Below, piece after piece: positions 35,137 through 43,783 of a stretch of 64,000 bases of DNA (positions within the stretch are counted from its first letter, which is position 1; the number at the start of each line of letters is the position of its first letter). Origin of the DNA: Bacteroidales bacterium (GTDB lineage Bacteria > Bacteroidota > Bacteroidia > Bacteroidales > UBA932); the NCBI GenBank assembly GCA_017550655.1, contig JAFZOK010000013.1:1-64000 (forward strand), in the 5' to 3' direction. The position numbers and the translations under genes were made by a program. The notes beneath the pieces were generated by a model. The model did not search any database and had not been told where the DNA came from. It worked only from the letters and a program-made list of their open reading frames with translations.

Positions 35137-35208
35137 GCCCCCGTAGTTTAACGGATAAAACGATGGATTCCGGTTCCATTGATAGGCGTTCGATTCGCCT
35201 CGGGGGTA
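35137..35208 (+). tRNA. tRNA-Arg (CCG anticodon)
   Basis: 72 bases. Acceptor GCCCCCG pairs with CGGGGGT; the anticodon arm ATGGATTCCGGTTCCAT carries CCG, and the T arm includes GCGTTCGATTCGC. The 3' end abuts the stop codon of the converging lipoprotein gene at 35209 with no spacer. Confidence 0.93.
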
Positions 35209-38200
35209 CTAGTAGCTCTTGAAGGTGTTCCAGTTGGTGTTGGACTCAGCCGTTTCCTCAATGCTGTCAGGCAGGTTAACGAAGAAATCCAGTCCGGTCA
35301 ACGCCTCAATATCGTTAACGCTCTTGACATAAGGAGTATAATCCTGGCTGTTGTACTGCTTGTGCTCGAACCAGAAACCGATAGTCTTGGCCTCGGTAAC
35401 CGTTCCGCCGCTCCTCTTTACCTTCAGCAGAACTTTCCAGTAGTAGTTAGGAACCGGAACGTTCTTTCCGGAATCGTGGGTCGGATGGATGTAGGTAATG
35501 CTTTCGTTGCCGCCAACCGTCTGGAAGACAGGACCTGTTACAACATATACCGTATCTTTCACACTCTCCCTTACACCATCCTCCAGTCTGCCCCAGATAT
35601 ATCCGTTGAAACGGTTCTGGATCTGAGGTGTACTGTTGGTGGCATAGTATGTCTGACTCTGCATAGTGCCGTTCTCACTTCGGTCCGCGTTCGGGATCTG
35701 GTGTCCGCGGGCATAATAGTCGGAAACATATGGAGGATTCGCCAAGTCAACCCCATAGCTGCCGTCCCATACGTTTACCTGCTTGGCCTTGTCTATCTGC
35801 GGATTGTACGCCCAGGTCTTTCCGCGCTCTTCCTCGCTGGTCATCTGCATTGGGGTATAAGGTCCAGGAATGGCCTCGCTGCTGCCCATTGTCGCGGCAT
35901 ACAGAGGATAGGCAGTCCACATGGAAGTATATGTACTGTACTGGTACATATAGGAATAGTTACGTTTGGAACCATCCCAGAGCACTCCATTGAAGTAGTC
36001 GCTTCCTGTCTGCTCTGCCGGGAGTTCCAGCCATACGTGTGATGCCTGTGCTCCGCCTTCACCTGCCTCCTGGTTTACGGTAACCTGAACGGCGGAAGCT
36101 CCGCTGTAATTCAATGTTATTTTGCCGGACCTTGCTGAGGCTCCGGAAGCCTGAGCAGCAACGGTAAATGTTACGTTAGAAGCACCAACGCTGACATTGC
36201 TGATCCAGGAAACGTTTGGAGTTGCTGTCAGAGACTGTCCAGATACAGGATTGGTAATAGAATAGCTGATGGACTTGGATCCGCCCTCCTTGGCAACGTT
36301 AATCAGACTTCCTGAAGTAACGTTAATTACAGGATCGGAACCCGAAGCGTTTGTCCAGTACACGCGGATTTCATCCAGATACAGGGCACCGTCCTTACTC
36401 CTGATACCGATGTACTTGTAACTGCTGGTAACTGTCAGGGTTGTACTGCCTTTGGCAAGCTCGCCGATAAGAGTTCCGCAGTTGTTTGAATCGTAAAGGT
36501 CCATAGGGCTGGTATATGCCGTATTCTTTCCGTAAATCTGAACTGTTCTTCCGCTTACTGTCGCCGAATTCCAGTTCAGTTCAATCTTTGTGACAGCTCC
36601 TCCGGAAGCTGTCGTGACTATACCAGAATTGCTGTTGTTGGATCTCATCTGAATGGTAGCGCCGCTGGCTGAAGTACCTCCTGCAGTGTTCGTGGCATAA
36701 ACAGAACCCCTGCCGCTCGAACCCACAAGACCACTCTTAGAGGTATAGGTCTGATATTCTGATGACCAGGCAACACCAATAAAGGCATTGTCCAGCAAAT
36801 CGTAGTTAACTGTCGGATCAGTAACGCTGATTGTATAGGAGACAGAACCTGCCGAATGGCTGGCATCCGCTCCAACAGTTGCCGTAACGGTTGCGATGCC
36901 GGTTGTACCGTTGAGTGTTACCGCTCCTGTAGAAGAATTGACGCTTCCGATTGCGTCTCCGGACCATTCATAAGTAACCGTTCTGGTATCTGTGCTTGCC
37001 CTGGTTACAGTCTGTCCGGCAAATGCCGTATAGTCCGCCGTTCCCTTGATAAGGTCATAGGACTCGTGTTCAAAAGCAATTCCCACCGGATATGATCCCC
37101 CCGTCTTCTTGTATAGGGCAACAGACTGCTGAGTGCTTGTGTAGCATGCAAAACGCGGACTGCCGGAATTGTACTGCAATGCCCTGGTATTATCTCCACC
37201 CCATTTAATTGTAGCGACACCGCCGGTGGAGATTGTCACTGTCCACTTGTTGTTATCGGCACTTCCTGTTCTCTCTATGCTTGAATTTCCGGAAGTCCAT
37301 GCCAGATAACTGCCATAATTGGTATCATCCGGGTCGTCGTTCTTGATGGTTCCTGTCCAGGTGGAACCGCTGAGACTGATCTTGGTCAGAACAAGAGGCA
37401 ATACGAGACTAGTGTTATCCAGCGTAATGGTATTGCCGTTTTTTTCAATATCCTCGGAGCTATGGATTGTTCCGCTCAGGTGCCCCATCGCTTTCGGATA
37501 GCCGGAAGCCGCAATTATATATGAACCGTCAGTCAGGTCAGATACGTTGGTTACCAGAGTATAGACATCGCCACTTGAAATCGGAGACGCATAGCCCCCC
37601 ATGTTCATGCCGAACCTTGCCATATTGCCCTTCGTGAAGGATATCGTCTTTGAGAATGCGCTCGCCGGCTTGGTATATACGTTCTGGTCAGTAATTACCA
37701 CTACAGACTGGATGTTGGCGTTAGCCACAGGTGCGCACACGAAATACACTGGGAATGTTCCGTCAGACGGCACAACTTTCTCGTCATACAGCATCGTCAG
37801 TTTCTTGTCAGATCCGCTGAAAGAATCACTACTCTCCGAATAATACCCGGCCATGACCTTGTCCAGCTCCAGTTCCACCCTGGAGATCTTCTCTCCTGGA
37901 GTCAAGCCCTTGAGCGTCATCTTGTTTACAGTGGCAACGCGGTGCATCGTGAACTGAAGGGATGTCGCGGCAGTGCTCATGACAAGAGGGTCAGACACCA
38001 TCACGTCAGCGCCGGGATCGTAGGAATCCGGCAGAGGATTCTGCGTGGCTGGCAGCAGAGGATTCTTGCTGTTGGACACATCAGAAGCATATTTTGCAAC
38101 ATACTGATACTCTGTCGCTGAGGAAGTGTTGAAATTAACGGTAAAAGTGGCTTTCTTCATATTGTCCAGGTATTCGGCACCAACCACATTTCCCTTTACT

Positions 38201-38433
38201 CCGTTCTCATAGATAAAGATGTAGTCCTGGTCTCCGTCCGTCCAAACGTAAGAAGCCTTGTCCGGACCCTCCACTACCGCAGTCTTGGTATCGGAACCCT
38301 TGGTCATAGACACTTTCACGGTTCTCTTGAAGCTATTCTCTTCAAGAACCTCATCACCCTTGTTCTTGGCACATCCAAAAACCAATGCGGCAAGCATAGC
38401 CGCTAAACTTATCTTGCAAATAAATCTTTTCAT
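35209..38433 (-). CDS. Cassette 1 surface lipoprotein with C-terminal DNA/RNA non-specific endonuclease domain
   Basis: 1074 residues, lipidated at Cys 21 (ALVFGC). Parts in order: fimbrillin-like beta domain (about 25-285, with a divergent T-K-T-A...W-T-D-G-D-Q motif), the shared array domain (VYTLVTNVSDLTDGSYIIAA to VALYKKTGG, about 290-445), a BIG2-type Ig domain (about 450-545), a beta-sandwich (about 548-700), a BACON-like domain (about 703-790, ending VQVTVNQEAG) and an EndA/NucA-type nuclease domain (about 800-1074). The nuclease motif reads YYARGHQIPNADR near 905 with a downstream TPQIQNRFNGYIWG supplying the metal-binding Asn. It would degrade extracellular nucleic acid at the cell surface, if folded and exported. 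It starts 12 bases after its small partner gene, without a Shine-Dalgarno sequence. Confidence 0.88.
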   Translation of the reverse strand: MKRFICKISLAAMLAALVFGCAKNKGDEVLEENSFKRTVKVSMTKGSDTKTAVVEGPDKASYVWTDGDQDYIFIYENGVKGNVVGAEYLDNMKKATFTVNFNTSSATEYQYVAKYASDVSNSKNPLLPATQNPLPDSYDPGADVMVSDPLVMSTAATSLQFTMHRVATVNKMTLKGLTPGEKISRVELELDKVMAGYYSESSDSFSGSDKKLTMLYDEKVVPSDGTFPVYFVCAPVANANIQSVVVITDQNVYTKPASAFSKTISFTKGNMARFGMNMGGYASPISSGDVYTLVTNVSDLTDGSYIIAASGYPKAMGHLSGTIHSSEDIEKNGNTITLDNTSLVLPLVLTKISLSGSTWTGTIKNDDPDDTNYGSYLAWTSGNSSIERTGSADNNKWTVTISTGGVATIKWGGDNTRALQYNSGSPRFACYTSTQQSVALYKKTGGSYPVGIAFEHESYDLIKGTADYTAFAGQTVTRASTDTRTVTYEWSGDAIGSVNSSTGAVTLNGTTGIATVTATVGADASHSAGSVSYTISVTDPTVNYDLLDNAFIGVAWSSEYQTYTSKSGLVGSSGRGSVYATNTAGGTSASGATIQMRSNNSNSGIVTTASGGAVTKIELNWNSATVSGRTVQIYGKNTAYTSPMDLYDSNNCGTLIGELAKGSTTLTVTSSYKYIGIRSKDGALYLDEIRVYWTNASGSDPVINVTSGSLINVAKEGGSKSISYSITNPVSGQSLTATPNVSWISNVSVGASNVTFTVAAQASGASARSGKITLNYSGASAVQVTVNQEAGEGGAQASHVWLELPAEQTGSDYFNGVLWDGSKRNYSYMYQYSTYTSMWTAYPLYAATMGSSEAIPGPYTPMQMTSEEERGKTWAYNPQIDKAKQVNVWDGSYGVDLANPPYVSDYYARGHQIPNADRSENGTMQSQTYYATNSTPQIQNRFNGYIWGRLEDGVRESVKDTVYVVTGPVFQTVGGNESITYIHPTHDSGKNVPVPNYYWKVLLKVKRSGGTVTEAKTIGFWFEHKQYNSQDYTPYVKSVNDIEALTGLDFFVNLPDSIEETAESNTNWNTFKSY

Positions 38434-38445
38434 AAGGCAAACGGC

Positions 38446-38595
38446 TTAATAGTCTCCAAGATCATCGTAATCATCATCATCTCCAGGATTGCCCGGACTC
38501 TGGGCGATATAACTTTCCGCCTCAACGGTAAATACCCTGCACCTGGGAGCAGAATATTTATCCTCCGCGATGTTGTTATAATTCATAGATTTCAT
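38446..38595 (-). CDS. Cassette 1 small protein, 49 residues
   Basis: Starts MKSMNYNNIAEDKYSAPRC and ends with the acidic tail DDYDDLGDY. It belongs to the small-protein family of the array: Y-S-A-P-x-C near residue 19, then VFTVEAESYIAQSPGNPGDD. An ATG three codons later is possible; an in-frame extension upstream is non-homologous. No signal peptide or membrane segment is seen. TAAATTG about 30 bases upstream fits a -7 box. Function unknown; the place directly before the lipoprotein gene suggests a partner, leader or regulator. Confidence 0.75.
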   Translation of the reverse strand: MKSMNYNNIAEDKYSAPRCRVFTVEAESYIAQSPGNPGDDDDYDDLGDY

Positions 38596-38684
38596 CGGCG
38601 ATAATTCTATATACAATTTGCAATTTACGAAAAAAATTCCAGAAAAACAGCACACCACCACACCTTTCCAAGAATCAAGCCAAA

Positions 38685-38717
38685 GCAAAAAGCCCCGGAC
38701 CCGATGGCCCGAGGCTT
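38685..38717 (-). terminator. Intrinsic terminator after cassette 2
   Basis: Minus strand: AAGCCTCGG (38717-38709) pairs with CCGGGGCTT (38698-38690) with one wobble, followed by TTTTTG. It lies about 30 bases after the cassette 2 lipoprotein stop and isolates cassette 1. Confidence 0.75.
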
Positions 38718-38746
38718 AAAACAATTACTCAAAAAAATATGCTATC

Positions 38747-40594
38747 TTACTTGATAACAACCCCTGCCTGGGCGATATACAGCCATTTCTGGACATCAAC
38801 CCAAGAGGTACCGTTATGGTAAGAATATTCAATAACCATATATGCGCTTCTGGCAGAACCTGTGTTCTGAGGAAGGGTTACGGTTAACTGGGTCTTTGAA
38901 GCGTTCCAGCTAATTGCAAGTCCCGGAATCGGATTATAGCCACCTCCGTTAATATTGATGGCATCCTGTAGGAGTCCGCCCTCTTGTGGATACAAAACCT
39001 CCACATCAACGTAGTAAGTGCCACCGGCTGCAGGGAGATACATTGTATTGCCCACATAGTCCATACCCTCATAACCGGCCGGAACATTCACGCCGGAAGT
39101 GAAGCGGATCTCAGGTTCAGGGATAATGAGCTGCTCGCCTCCATCGCCGGAACCTTCAAGCTTGTAGATAGAAACTGCATCGTTTGTGGTATAACCGTTT
39201 TCTATCCTGAAAAGAGAACCGGTTATATCATAGCTGTTGTAGTTAAAGCCTATATACTTATAAGCGTTCTGCGAGTTATACTGGGAAATCAAAGCGTCCG
39301 CATTAGCCTGAAGATTAATACCAAACGACAAGGTTATGTCTGATGTGGCAGCATCCATATTATAGATGTACTTCCACTGGTTAGCTTGGTTATAATCGCT
39401 TGGAGACGCTGTAGTAAGGGCGCCGATATACTTGCCTGCAAAACCACCATTCTTGCACTCGAACTTCACGGTATTGTCAGCAACACCCTTCGAAAGGGTA
39501 AAGAGCTGGACGTCATCGTCCGGGTTCTGGATATAGTTGGAATTCTTTGTAACGGCAGCTATCTGTCTATGTGTCTCATAGGTTGTCTTGTTGACACTGA
39601 TTGCATAATTAAAGTTTGAAGCAACTATCATTACTTCCGAACCCTCAGTAAGTTCGCTGTAATCTGTTACGAGGACATACTTGAGAGGCTCTGGAGCAAT
39701 GCCGCTCATGTTGATGTTGAAGGAAGCGACTTTACCTGCCTTGAAATTACCCTTGCCTGAAGGGAATGCAATGGCTTTGGTGTAAACACCGGCATCAGTG
39801 AGTATCTTCACCGTAAGGGTCTTGCCTTCAAGGTTCACAGGAAGGAAGGAGAACCAGAACACCTTAGCGCTGTTGCTCTCTGCAGAAAGCTTTGACGGAT
39901 TTATGGTCAGAGTCTTCTTCTGGTCAAAACCACCGGTGTAATACTCGTTTGCAGGATACATAGAGTTTCCTGTAAGATATTCGGTGGAAGACAGCTCTAT
40001 GCTCTTGATAGTAACATCCTCAGGGAAGTTCTTGAGCATGAATTTTCCGTAAGCCGCAATGTGAGCGAATCGGAGAGTTATCTTCTCAGGCATAGCGTTG
40101 GCTACGAGCGGGTCGTCAAGTCCTGCATACAGAATATGGGCGGCCTCGTCAACGGAAGTCATCGTAGGAGTCTGAGTGGAAGGAACATTGAATCCGAGTC
40201 CCCATCCGCCATTATTACCGCAATAAGAGGTGGCAGGGCTTACAGCCTGAAGCCACAGCTGGGTATCGTCATCCGGAAGACCTGTGAATTCTGCGTCAAA
40301 AGAAGCGGTCTTGCCATCACCGGCTGGAACTACGGTAGCATCGTAAGACCAGTTGGCGTTCAAATTGAAGATCGCCTTAACCTTCTGATTCTCAGACCAG
40401 ATTGTAGGATAGGCATTGTCTGTCTTTGCTCCGAAGTAAGTCTTTGTATCAGGATCGCTTGAAGTGGCGTTGAAACTGATTTTAACCTTCTGGATTTCTC
40501 TTTCTTCTACAAGAGGAGAATTTTCCTTGCTGCAGCTGATAAAAGATGTTGCAACCACTGCAACCGCTGCGAATAAACTGAAATACTTTTTCAT
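38747..40594 (-). CDS. Cassette 2 surface lipoprotein, fimbrillin-like
   Basis: About 615 residues. Two ATGs lie in tandem; AGGAGGA at 40601-40607 is correctly spaced only for the second, at 40594. The lipobox SFISC gives Cys 21, then SKEN, a surface-export-like sequence. A fimbrillin-like domain follows (TKTYFGAKTDNAYPTIWSEN near 52-71; FMLKNFPEDVTIKSIELSS in the second half), then the shared domain (YVLVTDYSELTEGSEVMIVA to VSIYKLEG, about 305-490) and a C-terminal BACON-like Ig domain ending KWLYIAQAG. Likely a surface adhesin or ligand binder; the role is inferred from the family. Confidence 0.86.
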   Translation of the reverse strand: MKKYFSLFAAVAVVATSFISCSKENSPLVEEREIQKVKISFNATSSDPDTKTYFGAKTDNAYPTIWSENQKVKAIFNLNANWSYDATVVPAGDGKTASFDAEFTGLPDDDTQLWLQAVSPATSYCGNNGGWGLGFNVPSTQTPTMTSVDEAAHILYAGLDDPLVANAMPEKITLRFAHIAAYGKFMLKNFPEDVTIKSIELSSTEYLTGNSMYPANEYYTGGFDQKKTLTINPSKLSAESNSAKVFWFSFLPVNLEGKTLTVKILTDAGVYTKAIAFPSGKGNFKAGKVASFNINMSGIAPEPLKYVLVTDYSELTEGSEVMIVASNFNYAISVNKTTYETHRQIAAVTKNSNYIQNPDDDVQLFTLSKGVADNTVKFECKNGGFAGKYIGALTTASPSDYNQANQWKYIYNMDAATSDITLSFGINLQANADALISQYNSQNAYKYIGFNYNSYDITGSLFRIENGYTTNDAVSIYKLEGSGDGGEQLIIPEPEIRFTSGVNVPAGYEGMDYVGNTMYLPAAGGTYYVDVEVLYPQEGGLLQDAININGGGYNPIPGLAISWNASKTQLTVTLPQNTGSARSAYMVIEYSYHNGTSWVDVQKWLYIAQAGVVIK

Positions 40595-40614
40595 AATCAT
40601 TCCTCCTGTAAATT

Positions 40615-40758
40615 TTACAAATCGCCCCAGTCTTCTTCTGGAGTAGGCGGCACCTCGTCACCAGAGCTCATAGTGGCTATAGTGCCCTCTAAATTAACGG
40701 AATACACTCTGCACGCCGGTGCAAGGTATTCCTTTTGTGTGTCAAATACTAGATTCAT
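40615..40758 (-). CDS. Cassette 2 small protein, 47 residues
   Basis: Starts MNLVFDTQKEYLAPACRVYS and ends MSSGDEVPPTPEEDWGDL. The last 24 residues differ by at most one or two from those of cassettes 3, 4 and 6. The conserved Cys is residue 16 in Y-L-A-P-A-C. The stop is 20 bases before the lipoprotein ATG, and the Shine-Dalgarno of that gene lies in between. No SD of its own. Function unknown. Confidence 0.78.
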   Translation of the reverse strand: MNLVFDTQKEYLAPACRVYSVNLEGTIATMSSGDEVPPTPEEDWGDL

Positions 40759-40810
40759 TTTTTATACGTATAAATAATTATCTTCTCGATTTTCTGCGAA
40801 AAAAGTGGCG

Positions 40811-40841
40811 CAAGATAGTAATTTTTCTCCGCGATGCCAAA
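40811..40841 (-). promoter_or_regulatory. Promoter of cassette 2
   Basis: Minus strand: TTTG (40838-40841) lies 20 bases upstream of TATCTTG (40811-40817). The bases just after the -7 box, CGCCACTTTTTTCG, are nearly the same in cassettes 3 and 5, so promoter and first transcribed bases have been copied as a unit. Confidence 0.6.
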
Positions 40842-40898
40842 ACACCGTCCAGAATAATCCGTCCTCTGAGTATTTTGTTATCTTTGTATCAAGCGAGG

Positions 40899-40985
40899 CA
40901 GGAATCGCTGAAGCGGACGGAGTACGATTCAGACCCAGTTACGGGGAGCCGCGATTAGCCTTTTGCCGGTCTGCAGAGATTCCTG
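40899..40985 (+). ncRNA. Candidate structured leader or small RNA upstream of the Rpn gene
   Basis: A TATCTTTG box at 40879-40886 predicts a start near 40894. Directly after it, CAGGAATC (40899-40906) is an exact inverted match to GATTCCTG (40978-40985), closing an 87-base element. Inside, CTGAA and TTCAG, CCC and GGG, and GCGG and CCGC can also pair, giving a multi-branched fold. It ends 78 bases before the Rpn start. It could be a leader, a separate RNA, or a structured transposon end. I could not match it to a known class. Confidence 0.4.
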
Positions 40986-41063
40986 ACTAATGGCACTAAT
41001 AGTAACATGCCGGGCGGCACATTGCCGTTCCGGATTTGTTTAACCTCTTAACACTGTGTTACT

Positions 41064-41996
41064 ATGGTGTCACAAATCTACAACGAGAGGCAACGGTACA
41101 TAATCCCGACCTCCGACTGGGGCTTCAAGAGACTTTTCGGCTCCGAAATCAACAAAGGGCTGCTTATTGGCCTTCTTAACAAAATCATCGACGACCGGGT
41201 CATAGAAGACCTGGAGTATTTGGACAGGGATGTTATGGTTCCCGTAGGAAGCGTACGCAGGATGAGCTTTGACGTGTATTGCAAATGCACAGACGGTTCA
41301 AGGGTAATCGTAGAGATGCAGAATTATGCCAAGACATCTTTTATAGACAGAGCCCTGGTCTATACTTCCGCCTCTATTCTTGAAAACTACACCTACACCA
41401 GGAGTCAGGATTACCATGTCCAGAAAACTTACCTAATAGCCATAACCGGCGAGAAGATTTTTCCAAAAGTCAAGCACGCTCCTGTCCGGCTTGCCCTGTG
41501 CGATATGGATTCAGAGAAAACTACGGTTCTAAACGACAAGATATTGCATATCTTTATCGAACTTCCTAAATTTGCAGATACACTGGATGATCTGAGGAGT
41601 GATTCGCCCTTTCTGAGCAAGTTTGCCGTTGCCATGAAAACCATGGCATCTTATGATGAGAGGCCTTCTGTAATGGATGACGATATGCTTGTAAGAATGT
41701 TTGATGCGGCAGATCTTCAGGGCTACAAAAAACACGACCAGCATAATTACAAAAAATCTGTTATGAACGAGTTCGAATACGAAGAAACTTTGAAAGAATA
41801 TCGCCAAGAAGGGCTTGAAGAAGGAAGAGCCGAAGGAAGAGCCGAAGGAAAAGCTGAGGGAAGAGCTGAGGGACTGGCGGAAGGCAGCGAAGCTACTTGC
41901 CGGAAAATCGCCGTCAAAATGCGTCAGGATGGTGTCTCCACAGATACAATAGCCCGATATACCGGACTCAAGCAAGAAGACATAGCTTCACTGTAA
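41064..41996 (+). CDS. Rpn-family PD-(D/E)XK nuclease / putative transposase
   Basis: 310 residues. The family signature is clear: IPTSDWGFKRLFGSEINKGL near 14-33, then SFDVYCKCTDGSRVIVEMQN near 68-87 with the D...E-x-Q nuclease core, and the RALVYTSASI segment. Members cut DNA and promote recombination; few are shown to move. The C-terminus contains a run of four-residue units E-G-R-A, E-G-K-A, E-G-L-A coded by 12-base repeats (41818-41887), which are prone to copy-number change, then a helix-turn-helix-like end (GVSTDTIARYTGLKQEDI). It is the only plus-strand gene in the array and lies between cassettes 2 and 3. Confidence 0.9.
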   Translation: MVSQIYNERQRYIIPTSDWGFKRLFGSEINKGLLIGLLNKIIDDRVIEDLEYLDRDVMVPVGSVRRMSFDVYCKCTDGSRVIVEMQNYAKTSFIDRALVYTSASILENYTYTRSQDYHVQKTYLIAITGEKIFPKVKHAPVRLALCDMDSEKTTVLNDKILHIFIELPKFADTLDDLRSDSPFLSKFAVAMKTMASYDERPSVMDDDMLVRMFDAADLQGYKKHDQHNYKKSVMNEFEYEETLKEYRQEGLEEGRAEGRAEGKAEGRAEGLAEGSEATCRKIAVKMRQDGVSTDTIARYTGLKQEDIASL

Positions 41997-42037
41997 ATCT
42001 TGAAGACAGAACAGCAATACAGATAGAAGAATAAGGC

Positions 42038-42068
42038 AACAGAGCCCGGCTCAAAACCGGGCTCTGTT
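42038..42068. terminator. Bidirectional hairpin between the Rpn gene and cassette 3
   Basis: AACAGAGCCCGG (42038-42049) pairs perfectly with CCGGGCTCTGTT (42057-42068) around a seven-base loop. A near-identical hairpin follows cassette 5 at 46146-46172. The T tracts are weak on both sides, but the position between converging stops fits a shared terminator. Confidence 0.65.
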
Positions 42069-42094
42069 ACTATCTCGAGAAAAATAAGACCGAA

Positions 42095-43435
42095 CTAATT
42101 CTCGTACTTTACATTGATATAATATGCTTCAACGCCACCGTTTCCTCCCCAAGCGTCAATGTTTGTAACAGTAACAGTCAGAACCGTTCCGGATACCCCA
42201 GGAGTTGCACTTAACACTACATCAAAATCACCATCTAGGCTACCGGTCTTCTTACTGATTCCATCTACCTTCAAGGCGATATCGCCTTTTGCACTGTCGG
42301 TTCCGCTGAATTTTACGGTCATTCCTGTAATCTTTGAGGTTCTGTGCAAGGTTGTGGTAAATGTTATGCTTTCCACAGGATAGCCTTCGTCGCCGATTCG
42401 ACTGAAATTAGAAGCATTATAAAAATAAGAAGGTTGCGCTGTTGTAATTGTCCAGGTATTTCCAAGATTATCTGTACCGGTAGCATTGGCGCTGGTAATC
42501 TTAGTACCGCTGTTTCCGAACTGGATTGTAGCATCCCACTCGCGGACGATTCCGGTCATGTCGATTTTGAAGGAAGCGACTTTCCCGGCTTCGAATTTCT
42601 TGCCGGAAGGGAAGGTAATGTTCTTCTCATAAGGTCCATCAGATGTATTGACGGTTACCTTGACTGTCTTGCCACCCAGATCAACAGGAAGAATTGCAAA
42701 CCAGAACACCATGGAGTTATTGCTTTCCGCAGATATACCAGAAGCGTTTATTGTCAATTTCTTGCCGCGAGACATAGAACCTATAATGGATTCAGGAACG
42801 GCAGGATAAGTAAATTGACCCACGATATCCTCGGTTGATTCCAGTTCTATGCTGCTTATAGTTACATCCTCCGGGAATCCCTTGAGCATAAACTTTCCGT
42901 ATGCTACCTGGTGATTAAAATTCAGTTTTACAGAAGAAGGGAGAGTTCCTACAGAATATGAAGTGTTGGTAGCACCCATTATGTGTGCTTTCTGATCTAC
43001 AGAATTCATGGTAGGAGTCTGAGATGCAGGAACCGACGCTACCATGCATCCAAAATTGCTGACTTCATCAACTGCGCAAGCCGGGCTGACAGAAACAAAT
43101 TCAAGATCATCGTCATCATCATATCCATCAAAAGAAAAATCAGCGGCAAAAGATGCTGATCTTCCGTCAGCAGAAGGAGTTACATCAGCATCTGCCACCT
43201 TAACAGGGTTAATGTTTACTACGGCAATCTTAACCTGCTGGTCTGCTGTCCAGATAGTTGGGTAACCCTCTGTTTCCTTGTCGCCGAAAATAGACTTGGT
43301 GTCTGGAGAAGATACATTAAAATTAACTGTCTTAATGACAACCTGCTTTTTTACAGGAGTCTCATCTTTGCTGCAGGCAACCAGGGTTGTGGCTGCAATA
43401 GCAGCAAGGCAAAGAAAATTAAAAATTCTTTTCAT
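42095..43435 (-). CDS. Cassette 3 surface lipoprotein, short form
   Basis: About 446 residues from the second of two tandem ATGs, chosen because AGGAGGA (43442-43448) is spaced for it. Lipobox TLVAC (Cys 21) is followed by S-K-D-E, which matches the surface-export pattern X-K-(D/E)2 described in Bacteroidetes. The fimbrillin-like domain spans about 30-285 (TKSIFGDKETEGYPTIWTA near 48). Unlike its neighbours it lacks the shared second domain and goes straight to a C-terminal beta-sandwich (about 290-446, EWDATIQFGNSGTKITSANA to EAYYINVKYEN) of the sort that ends cassettes 1 and 6. Function not known beyond probable surface attachment. Confidence 0.85.
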   Translation of the reverse strand: MKRIFNFLCLAAIAATTLVACSKDETPVKKQVVIKTVNFNVSSPDTKSIFGDKETEGYPTIWTADQQVKIAVVNINPVKVADADVTPSADGRSASFAADFSFDGYDDDDDLEFVSVSPACAVDEVSNFGCMVASVPASQTPTMNSVDQKAHIMGATNTSYSVGTLPSSVKLNFNHQVAYGKFMLKGFPEDVTISSIELESTEDIVGQFTYPAVPESIIGSMSRGKKLTINASGISAESNNSMVFWFAILPVDLGGKTVKVTVNTSDGPYEKNITFPSGKKFEAGKVASFKIDMTGIVREWDATIQFGNSGTKITSANATGTDNLGNTWTITTAQPSYFYNASNFSRIGDEGYPVESITFTTTLHRTSKITGMTVKFSGTDSAKGDIALKVDGISKKTGSLDGDFDVVLSATPGVSGTVLTVTVTNIDAWGGNGGVEAYYINVKYEN

Positions 43436-43454
43436 TTTCATTCCTCCTTAAATA

Positions 43455-43598
43455 TTATAAATCGCCCCAGTCTTCCTCTGGAGTTGGGGGTACCTCGTCG
43501 CCAGAGCTCATAGTGGCAATGGTACTCTCTAAATTAACGGAATACACTTTACAAATAGGAGCTCTGTATTCCTTTTCATTGTAGAATTGGAACTTCAT
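43455..43598 (-). CDS. Cassette 3 small protein, 47 residues
   Basis: Starts MKFQFYNEKEYRAPICKVYS and ends MSSGDEVPPTPEEDWGDL, identical over that tail to cassettes 2, 4 and 6. Cys 16 lies in Y-R-A-P-I-C. The start is set by the family alignment; no SD precedes it. The stop is 19 bases before the lipoprotein ATG. Function unknown. Confidence 0.8.
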   Translation of the reverse strand: MKFQFYNEKEYRAPICKVYSVNLESTIATMSSGDEVPPTPEEDWGDL

Positions 43599-43649
43599 TT
43601 TGCGATATGTTTAATTGATTAGGATCCGTTTTTGCTAAAAAAAGCGGCG

Positions 43650-43678
43650 CAAGTTAACACAAATTTTCAAACGCCAAA
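43650..43678 (-). promoter_or_regulatory. Promoter of cassette 3
   Basis: Minus strand: TTTG (43675-43678) is 18 bases upstream of TAACTTG (43650-43656), followed by CGCCGCTTTTTTTAGC as in the related cassettes. The leader before the small gene would be about 45 bases. Confidence 0.6.
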
Positions 43679-43723
43679 CCATACTACCAGAAAATATGCC
43701 AAAACCATTTTCCACGGCGATGT

Positions 43724-43755
43724 AAACAGAAGCGGGCAGGATTGCTCCCACCCGC
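43724..43755 (-). terminator. Terminator hairpin after cassette 4
   Basis: Minus strand: GCGGGTGGGA (43755-43746) pairs with TCCTGCCCGC (43741-43732) with two wobbles around GCAA, then TTCTGTTT. The same GCGGG/CCCGC hairpin family ends cassettes 6 and 7. Confidence 0.7.
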
Positions 43756-43783
43756 TAAAAAACAATTAACAATCATTCTATGT

